Positions 57,817 through 64,000 of a DNA stretch of 64,000 nucleotides are shown piece after piece. A program made the position numbers and the translations under genes. This DNA comes from Alteromonas pelagimontana (GTDB lineage: Bacteria > Pseudomonadota > Gammaproteobacteria > Enterobacterales > Alteromonadaceae), in assembly GCF_002499975.2 (NCBI RefSeq), contig NZ_CP052766.1, positions 2,294,001 to 2,358,000 of the forward strand. Direction: 5' to 3'. The first letter of the stretch is position 1; each line of letters starts with the position of its first letter. Below the pieces are notes generated by a model. It ran no database searches. It saw only the letters and a program-made list of their open reading frames with translations, and had not been told where the DNA came from.

Positions 57817-57836
57817 TTATGCTAGCGGTAGCATAA
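57817..57836. promoter_or_regulatory. LacI-type operator upstream of GH95
   Basis: TTATGCTAGC and GGTAGCATAA match as inverted halves at nine of ten positions around a central CG, the classical LacI-family form, 49 bases before the GH95 start. It differs from the kdu palindrome, so a different repressor is expected. Confidence 0.65.
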
Positions 57837-57884
57837 CTTGCGGTAGGGTAAATTTACGACTCAGTTACCGATAAAGCTATCTAT

Positions 57885-60371
57885 ATGAAAAAGCTGTTTA
57901 TTATTCTACTGTTGTTCCCATTATGTTGTTCCGCAGCAGTGGCCAACGATCTTCGGCTGTGGTACCAGCAACCCGCAGCAGACTGGAATGAAGCTTTACC
58001 TATTGGTAACGGCAGAATTGGCGCGATGGTTTCTGGTGGTGTTGCGCAGGCGCGTTATCAGCTAAACGAGGAGACACTGTGGGCCGGTGAGCCCGGGAAT
58101 AATAACGTGCCGGAATTTCGCCAGGCACTGCCAAAAATACGTAAAAAACTGTACGACGGCAAGTATACTGAAGCGCAAGCCATTGCTGATAAAATCATTC
58201 CTCGCACTGCCAAAGAAAATAATAACTATGGAATGCCTTATCAGACGCTGGGGGAACTTGTTCTCACTTTTGATCACGGAACAAAGGCCAGTCAATATCA
58301 TCGCGAGCTGGATATTACCAGGGCACTAGCGACCACAAGTTACACCATTAATGAAGTTGACTATAAACGGCAAGTTTTTACCGACTTTAATAATGATGTC
58401 ATGGTGCTGCACCTGACAGCCAGCCGCAAGGGAGCGCTCAACTTCGATATCAGAATGACGTCGCCTCATAAGGGGAGTCAGAGCGTTATCAACGATACAA
58501 CCTTAGTGTTGTCCGGGCGCAGTAGCGACTTCGACAATAAAACCGGCAACGTTCGTTTTGCCACCATAGTTAAAGCTGAAACTCAGGGAGGTTCTGTCAC
58601 CGGCACTGCGAATTCGTTGGCTGTTCGCGACGCTACAGAGGTGACGTTGCTTGTTTCTTCGGCAACAAATTTTGTCAATTTTAAAGACATCAGCGGCGAT
58701 GCTTATCAAAACGCGCTAGCTAAAATAACGAAAATGCCAGCGAATGCAATTTCTGAGCAGTTGACAGAGCACAGCAAGGCTTATCAACGGTATTTTAATA
58801 CGGTATCGCTTGATTTAGGGTCTGACACGGCAGATCCTCGCCCTACTGATGTTCGCCTTAGGAATTTCGATGGCAGCGATACAGATTTTGTCTCTTTGTA
58901 TTTTCAGTACGGGCGCTACCTGCTGATATCGTCTTCGCAGCCAGGAGGGCAGCCAGCGAATTTACAAGGGATATGGAACGATAAACTCCTGCCTCCCTGG
59001 GACAGTAAATACACTCTGAATATCAACACTGAGATGAATTATTGGCCGGCTAACGTCACTAACTTGCAACCTATGTCTGAGCCACTTTTCACCATGATAG
59101 AAGAACTGGTGGAAAACGGGCAGGTAACGGCAAAACAGATGTACGGTGCTGACGGGTGGGTCACCCACCATAATACGGATTTATGGCGAATGACAGGGCC
59201 TATTGACGGCGCTTTTTACGGGTTGTGGCCCATGGGCGGTGCCTGGCTGTCTCAGCATCTGTGGCAGCATTACCTATACACCGGCGATAAAGCATTTCTT
59301 CGTCGTTACTTTCCTGTACTGGAAGGCTTGGTCTCGTTTTATCTCGATACCCTGCAGTCGATTCCCGGCACTAACTATATGGCAATGGCACCGTCAATGT
59401 CGCCAGAAAATCGCCACCCTGAAGGGGCTTCCATGGCAATTGGTACAACCATGGATAATCAATTAGTGTTTGATGTATTCTCTAATTATATTCAAAGTGC
59501 AGAAATTCTAGCCATCAATGCTAAACAGCTGAATGTTGCTCGCGAGACGCTTTCCCGTCTGCCGCCAATGCAAACCGGAAAATGGGGGCAACTGCAGGAG
59601 TGGTTGAAAGACTGGGATCGCGAGGATGATCATCACCGCCATGTTTCGCATCTGTATGGGCTTTATCCCAGCAACCAGATTTCGCCACTTCGTCACCCGA
59701 AGCTTGCCACTGCTGCCCGGACTTCATTGCTGGCAAGAGGTGATAAATCTACGGGTTGGTCGATGGGCTGGAAAGTGAATTTATGGGCGCGACTGCTGGA
59801 TGGAGAACGCGCAGCTACCCTCATTCAGGAGCAGCTTTCACCAGCAGGCTCTGAAACTGAAGGGCAACAGGGCGGCACCTATTTGAATTTGCTCGACGCG
59901 CATCCCCCGTTACAGATAGACGGGAATTTTGGCTGCACAGCTGGCATTGCTGAAATGCTAATTCAAAGCCATGACGGCGAGGTATTTTTGTTGCCATCGC
60001 TGCCTGCTAAGTGGGATAAGGGAAAAGTGAAGGGATTGCTGGCTCGTGGCGGCTTTCATCTTGATAATCTTGAATGGGAAGAAGGGAAAGTTAAAACAGC
60101 GTCGATTACTTCTACATTAGGCGGTAACCTGCGAGTGCGTAGCGCGGTGCCACTGCAACTGGCGTCCGGCGAAGCGCTTGCTGTGGCAGCGGGAAGTAAT
60201 TCAAACAGACTGTTGACGCCTGCCAGCATAAAGTCGGTAAGATACGGCACAGACATAGATAGTGATGGGTTTGATACCGTTCGGCAGTTTCCAGTTTACG
60301 ATGTACCAACGAAGGCGCGCGAGACAGTGACATTGGTTGCCATTCCCTCAGCAAAGACGGCTGTTAAATGA
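57885..60371 (+). CDS. GH95 alpha-L-fucosidase-like glycosidase
   Basis: An 828-residue secreted enzyme with signal peptide [20 protein letters not shown]. The N-terminal beta domain ([20 protein letters not shown]) is followed by the GH95 (alpha/alpha)6 barrel with [20 protein letters not shown] and [11 protein letters not shown], holding the two Asn of the family active site, [11 protein letters not shown] with the general acid Glu and PLQIDGNFG with the conserved Asp. The presence of Asn-x-Asn fits fucosidase rather than galactosidase, but activity is not proven. It may act on fucose-containing marine polysaccharide. Confidence 0.92.
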   Translation: MKKLFIILLLFPLCCSAAVANDLRLWYQQPAADWNEALPIGNGRIGAMVSGGVAQARYQLNEETLWAGEPGNNNVPEFRQALPKIRKKLYDGKYTEAQAIADKIIPRTAKENNNYGMPYQTLGELVLTFDHGTKASQYHRELDITRALATTSYTINEVDYKRQVFTDFNNDVMVLHLTASRKGALNFDIRMTSPHKGSQSVINDTTLVLSGRSSDFDNKTGNVRFATIVKAETQGGSVTGTANSLAVRDATEVTLLVSSATNFVNFKDISGDAYQNALAKITKMPANAISEQLTEHSKAYQRYFNTVSLDLGSDTADPRPTDVRLRNFDGSDTDFVSLYFQYGRYLLISSSQPGGQPANLQGIWNDKLLPPWDSKYTLNINTEMNYWPANVTNLQPMSEPLFTMIEELVENGQVTAKQMYGADGWVTHHNTDLWRMTGPIDGAFYGLWPMGGAWLSQHLWQHYLYTGDKAFLRRYFPVLEGLVSFYLDTLQSIPGTNYMAMAPSMSPENRHPEGASMAIGTTMDNQLVFDVFSNYIQSAEILAINAKQLNVARETLSRLPPMQTGKWGQLQEWLKDWDREDDHHRHVSHLYGLYPSNQISPLRHPKLATAARTSLLARGDKSTGWSMGWKVNLWARLLDGERAATLIQEQLSPAGSETEGQQGGTYLNLLDAHPPLQIDGNFGCTAGIAEMLIQSHDGEVFLLPSLPAKWDKGKVKGLLARGGFHLDNLEWEEGKVKTASITSTLGGNLRVRSAVPLQLASGEALAVAAGSNSNRLLTPASIKSVRYGTDIDSDGFDTVRQFPVYDVPTKARETVTLVAIPSAKTAVK

Positions 60372-60465
60372 AATTTATTTCCTTTAAGGCGGATTAGTAC
60401 AGCTTTGATACTTCTGCCAAAGTTAGATAGGCTAACCTTAGCAGCACCAAAAAAAGGGGGGAGTT

Positions 60466-61098
60466 GTGCGACAAGTTTTTCAGCAGCAATTATTTTCTGC
60501 CCTTATCTCTCTACAATCGCAGCTACAGCAAGGCTTATCAGAATATTCGTTGCTTCAAATTTTGCAAAGCCCGCCGTACTCGCTGATCGACAAGAACGCG
60601 CTCCGTGACAGCCTTTCCTTATTCCGCTGTCACTTTGTGCTTTTTAATGCACTTTACCAACTGCGATGCCAGTGGTTAAAGGAGAAGCACGGTGTACTTT
60701 CTATTCACGCTACACAAATAAAGTTGGCGCCGTATCAAGCGATGCCAGAAGGGCTCACAACAGAAGATCCTTTACAGTCTTATTATCTGGACTGGCAAAA
60801 TTTTACTGACACCAGCAAACAGGATGTCGACGGGCTTATTGATGGGTTCTGGCGCCAGATGGCAGGAGAAAAAGGCCTTCATGTGGGAGGTGCGGAGCAA
60901 AAGAACGCTGAGCAAGAGAAACAAGCGCGCCAGGTTTTGCTGATTGCAGAAGCCACGACGTTATCTCTACCACTAATAAAACGACAGTATAAGAAGCTTC
61001 TGCATCAGCTTCATCCTGACAAGGGAGGTAACGAAGATGAGGCAAAAATGCTGATATGGGCGTATCAGCTTTTGCGAGCGCAAATAGACGTTTTTTAA
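60466..61098 (+). CDS. DnaJ-related co-chaperone-like protein
   Basis: A 210-residue protein starting with GTG at 60466 behind a GGGGGGAG site. The N-terminal 150 residues match the DNAJ-related domain (a helical segment such as SLFRCHFVLFNALYQLRCQW), and the last 60 form a J domain with helix II IKRQYKKLLHQLHPDKGG containing the HPD tripeptide. It likely stimulates a DnaK-type chaperone for an unknown client. It is not linked to neighbours. Confidence 0.86.
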   Translation: MRQVFQQQLFSALISLQSQLQQGLSEYSLLQILQSPPYSLIDKNALRDSLSLFRCHFVLFNALYQLRCQWLKEKHGVLSIHATQIKLAPYQAMPEGLTTEDPLQSYYLDWQNFTDTSKQDVDGLIDGFWRQMAGEKGLHVGGAEQKNAEQEKQARQVLLIAEATTLSLPLIKRQYKKLLHQLHPDKGGNEDEAKMLIWAYQLLRAQIDVF

Positions 61099-61157
61099 CT
61101 TTCGGCTCGCGACCTCACTTATTGCCTATATAATTAGGTTGAGATGGCAGCGGTCTT

Positions 61158-61790
61158 TTAGCGTGTATTGCAAGGTCGATCTACTCGCAGGCCACTAAAA
61201 AAGAAATTCATTAGCCGGGGAGCTTCCGTGGTGATATCGAATTCCCGAGGGTTGTCAAGGTATTCAACTACAATCCCTCGCATGTAACAATTCATTGCTA
61301 AAGTAAAAAGCTTGGGGTCAGCATCTTCGGGTAAAGTTCCCTTTTTGATGGCTAAATCGAAATAGCGAGAGAACGCTTCTAATTTCTCCAGTTTTTTCTG
61401 ATTATAGTTCGCTTTGCATTGTTCAAAATCACCAGTATAGTCACATTTGAGCAAAAATAAGGTAAGGGCTTTTTTAACCTGCTCATCCTGATCCAGTTCT
61501 AGCAAAATATTTGTACACAATTCTTGCAACTGACCGATAGGATTGGGGTGTTCAGCTTCCAGCCCTTCCAAGATCCGTTGAATAAATGGACTATGTAGTC
61601 GTTCATGAAGAGCGTCAAATATCTCAATTTTATTTTTAAAGTGCCAGTAAACAGCGCCGCGGGTGACGTTTGCTGCTTTGGCTATTTCTTCCAACGATGA
61701 TTTGGCGACTCCGCGCTCTGTGAAGACATCAACGGCAGCATCCAAAATTGCTTGTTTGGTCTGTTCGGCTTCTTCTTTCGTACGGCGCAT
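61158..61790 (-). CDS. acrR: TetR/AcrR-family repressor of the adjacent RND pump
   Basis: A 210-residue TetR-type repressor. The N-terminal HTH is typical of AcrR (KQAILDAAVDVFTERGVAKS and SLEEIAKAANVTRGAVYWHF), and the C-terminal helical half would bind drug-like ligands. It is divergent from the acrAB-like pair and separated from it by 116 bases with a promoter and dyad, which supports local repression. Regulator of a different gene set cannot be excluded. Confidence 0.88.
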   Translation of the reverse strand: MRRTKEEAEQTKQAILDAAVDVFTERGVAKSSLEEIAKAANVTRGAVYWHFKNKIEIFDALHERLHSPFIQRILEGLEAEHPNPIGQLQELCTNILLELDQDEQVKKALTLFLLKCDYTGDFEQCKANYNQKKLEKLEAFSRYFDLAIKKGTLPEDADPKLFTLAMNCYMRGIVVEYLDNPREFDITTEAPRLMNFFFSGLRVDRPCNTR

Positions 61791-61810
61791 GAAACATTTC
61801 CTAACTTAGA

Positions 61811-61839
61811 TTGACAACATACATACAAGAACGTATCTT
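61811..61839 (+). promoter_or_regulatory. acrA promoter overlapped by a dyad operator
   Basis: TTGACA (61811-61816) and TATCTT (61834-61839) are 17 bases apart, a good sigma70 promoter. ACATAC (61821-61826) and GTATCT (61833-61838) form a five-of-six dyad spanning the spacer and -10, resembling the ACATACAT half of the E. coli acrAB operator. Binding by the divergent TetR protein would block the promoter. Confidence 0.7.
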
Positions 61840-61906
61840 TAAAAGGTAGCCGTTTGTGACAAGTTTGTCCAGCGCATATTTTGATTCTCTTGGAAGACGA
61901 TATTTT

Positions 61907-63046
61907 ATGAAAAAAGCGCTTTTAATCTTTGCAACCGCTTTAGCACTGTCTGTTGTCGGTGGTTGTTCTGAACAAAATGAGCAGACACAAGCGTCCGCTC
62001 CTCAGGGCGGGCAACAGCCTCCAGCTCAGGCTGTGTCTGTGGTAGCACTGCAACCACAAGCTGTGAAAAATACTGTAACTCTTCCCGGACGAGTGAGTGC
62101 GCTACGTCAGTCCCAGGTGCGCCCTCAGGTAAATGGCGTAATCACGAAACGCCTTTTCGAAGAAGGCGCTACGGTTGAGAAAGGACAGCAACTTTATCAA
62201 ATTGATGATGCTCGCTATAAAGCGGAGCTGGCCAGTGCAAAAGCAGATCTGGAAAGTGCTCAGGCAAATCTGAAAACAATGGAAGCTCGCTCGACGCGTT
62301 ATAAAGACCTACTAGCGAAAAACTCAGTGAGTGCGCAGGAATATGATGATGCGTTAGCACAATCTCAGCAGGCGCAAGCGTCTATTGCGGTCGCAGAGGC
62401 TTCTTTGCAGCTGGCTCAAGTAAATCTGGATTACACTAAAGTTTATGCACCAATCAGCGGGCAGATTAGCCGTTCAATGGTGACCGTGGGTACACTGGTA
62501 ACTGCAAATCAGGAGCAGCAATTAGCAACTATCACCCAATTAGATCCTATTTACGTTGATATGCAGCAATCTGGTAAAAGCATTTTACAAGTTCGGCGAG
62601 CGATGCAAGCGCAAAAGTCTCTTCCTGTGGAACTCAGCTTTGATGAAAGTACAGGCCAAACCTATGAACACCAAGGAGAGCTAAAATTCTCTGAGGTCAC
62701 TGTGGATGAAACTACTGGCGCAGTAACGCTACGTGCTGTTTTTCCAAATGAAGATTCTCTATTGATGCCGGGCATGTTTGTAAAAGCCGCAGTAACACTT
62801 TCAACTGATGAACAACTGTTGGTGCCGCAACGAGCAACAACTCGTCAACCTGATGGCTCTTTAGTCGTTTTTATTGTCAATGGCGATAATAAGGTAGAAG
62901 CCAGAACGTTGCAGACTGACGGCGCCTTTAAAGACCAATATATAGTAACTGGTGGTCTTCAACAGGGTGATCGTGTAATTGTCACCGGATATCAAAAAGT
63001 GCAACCAGGCGCACAGGTTAATCCTTCTCCCTGGAAGAAAGATTAA
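61907..63046 (+). CDS. acrA: RND efflux periplasmic adaptor (AcrA-like)
   Basis: The start at 61907 gives a lipoprotein signal (MKKALLIFATALALSVVGGC) with lipobox VGGC. The 379-residue protein has the adaptor layout: barrel-sandwich/lipoyl halves (VRPQVNGVITKRLFEEGATV and YTKVYAPISGQISRSMVTVG), a helical hairpin with repeats of Ala/Gln, and a beta-barrel and membrane-proximal domain (LLMPGMFVKAAVTL, QGDRVIVTGYQKVQPG). It links the inner membrane RND pump with an outer membrane TolC. It precedes the acrB gene by 34 bases. Confidence 0.93.
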   Translation: MKKALLIFATALALSVVGGCSEQNEQTQASAPQGGQQPPAQAVSVVALQPQAVKNTVTLPGRVSALRQSQVRPQVNGVITKRLFEEGATVEKGQQLYQIDDARYKAELASAKADLESAQANLKTMEARSTRYKDLLAKNSVSAQEYDDALAQSQQAQASIAVAEASLQLAQVNLDYTKVYAPISGQISRSMVTVGTLVTANQEQQLATITQLDPIYVDMQQSGKSILQVRRAMQAQKSLPVELSFDESTGQTYEHQGELKFSEVTVDETTGAVTLRAVFPNEDSLLMPGMFVKAAVTLSTDEQLLVPQRATTRQPDGSLVVFIVNGDNKVEARTLQTDGAFKDQYIVTGGLQQGDRVIVTGYQKVQPGAQVNPSPWKKD

Positions 63047-63080
63047 CCACCCGATTATCATTTAGCAGGAACGAATTTTT

Positions 63081-64000
63081 ATGGCACGCTTTTTTATCGA
63101 TCGTCCTGTATTTGCCTGGGTGCTCGCTATCATTACCATGATGGCCGGTATTCTTGCAATACAGTCTCTTCCTATTGAGCAATATCCGAAAGTTGCGCCT
63201 CCGTCGGTTAGCATTAGCGCTGACTACCCTGGAGCTTCTGCAGAAGCCGTTGAAAACTCGGTAACCCAGGTTATTGAGCAAAGTTTATCGGGTATTGACA
63301 ACCTACGTTATTTTTCATCCAGTAGTGAAAACAACCGGATGTCTATCAACCTGACATTTGAACCGGGCACTGACCCGGATATAGCCCAAGTACAAACGCA
63401 GAATAAGGTGCAGGGCGCCATATCTCTGTTACCCAATCCTGTACAGCAACAGGGCGTTACCGTTACTAAATCCAATGATACTTTTGCGGTGGTTATTGGT
63501 TTTTATTCTAAAAGCGGCTCCATGACTCAATTTGATCTCAGCGATCTGCTGGTTTCAGATTTTCAGGATCCTATTTCACGAGTAAGTGGTGTAGGAAATG
63601 TGCGCGTATTCGGGGCTCAGAAATCAATGCGTATATGGCTGGACCCCGATAAATTGTACAGTTTTAATATGACGCCGGTCGATGTTCAAACCGCTGTACA
63701 GATACAAAATACGGAGATTTCGGCAGGTCAGTTGGGCGGTATGCCAGCAATTGAAGGGCAGCAAATTAACGCGACTATAACCGCGCAGTCTTTACTTCAG
63801 ACTCCAGAAGACTTCGAGAATATTGTACTGCGTGTGAATACTGACGGTTCACAGGTGCGCTTGAAAGATGTGGCGCGAGTGGAGCTCGGTTCTGAGAACT
63901 ACAACTATATTGCTCGTTATAAACGGCAGCCTGCCTCTGGTATGGCGGTTAGCTTGGCAACGGGTGCCAACGCACTTGATACCATTGAAAGAGTTAAAGC
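63081..64000 (+). CDS. acrB: RND multidrug efflux transporter (AcrB-like), truncated by window edge
   Basis: The frame starts at ATG 63081 and is open to the end of the window, giving 306 residues of a protein usually about 1040 long. The N-terminus MARFFIDRPVFAWVLAIIT with the first membrane helix, then EQYPKVAPPSVSISADYPGA and ENNRMSINLTFEPGTDPDIAQ are AcrB/MexB-type hydrophobe efflux signatures. The proton-relay residues lie in the missing part. It forms an operon with acrA. Confidence 0.95.
   Translation, partial: MARFFIDRPVFAWVLAIITMMAGILAIQSLPIEQYPKVAPPSVSISADYPGASAEAVENSVTQVIEQSLSGIDNLRYFSSSSENNRMSINLTFEPGTDPDIAQVQTQNKVQGAISLLPNPVQQQGVTVTKSNDTFAVVIGFYSKSGSMTQFDLSDLLVSDFQDPISRVSGVGNVRVFGAQKSMRIWLDPDKLYSFNMTPVDVQTAVQIQNTEISAGQLGGMPAIEGQQINATITAQSLLQTPEDFENIVLRVNTDGSQVRLKDVARVELGSENYNYIARYKRQPASGMAVSLATGANALDTIERVK

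Overview
The window looks like a chromosome segment of a marine gammaproteobacterium of the Alteromonas type. The reasons are the housekeeping order gmk-rpoZ-spoT-ridA-trmH-recG-rsmJ, a thiC-thiDE-thiF-thiS-thiG-thiH operon with a fused ThiD-ThiE under a TPP riboswitch, a hemCDXY operon, and scattered carbohydrate genes (kduI/kduD, a DUF4861 lipoprotein, GH3, GH95). This placement rests on gene content and protein style only; no 16S gene or database search was available.

Layout. 1-2.6 kb: uronate catabolism (kduI partial, kduD, DUF4861 lipoprotein) around a perfect LacI-type palindrome. 2.6-9.1 kb: leftward thiamin operon with promoter and riboswitch. 9.3-11.4 kb: feoAB. 11.7-15.7 kb: leftward hemC-hemD-hemX-hemY. 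15.9-30.4 kb: esterase, gmk, rpoZ, spoT, ridA, trmH, GH3, thioredoxin-fold protein, recG, rsmJ, peroxiredoxin, a LuxR-type regulator and a YhiN/HI0933-family flavoprotein gene.

30.41-53.89 kb: a Tn7-like transposon of about 23.5 kb whose ends can be read from the sequence. The outer 36 bases of each end align without gaps in inverted orientation (27/36 identical), and further copies of the AACGAAGAC motif lie just inside each end in the same inward orientation. One end overlaps the last codons of yhiN, as expected for a TnsD-type attachment site. The element encodes TnsA, TnsB, TnsC, a short TniQ and a longer TnsD-like protein as a tightly overlapping rightward operon. Its cargo includes a leftward mrr-hsdM-hsdS-hsdR restriction cluster placed unusually between one end and tnsA, two predicted membrane proteins of unknown function (one apparently with a GAF-like domain), a TOTE-type primase/superfamily 2 helicase, a cassette of three unknown small proteins, and several further tiny genes. 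No CRISPR array or cas gene is present although two TniQ-family proteins are.

53.9-56.8 kb: a patchy region with an SDR, a PagL-type lipid A deacylase and a broken diguanylate cyclase gene, perhaps remains of older insertions at the same spot. 56.8-64 kb: a Tat-exported sugar isomerase-like protein, a GH95 alpha-fucosidase-like enzyme behind a LacI-type operator, a DnaJ-related protein, and a TetR regulator divergent from an AcrAB-like RND efflux pump cut by the window edge.

The strongest leads for follow-up are the completely bounded Tn7-like element at yhiN with its unusual cargo placement, the Cys-to-Arg change in the zinc motif of its TnsD, and the uncharacterised membrane-protein pair at 47.65-49.59 kb.
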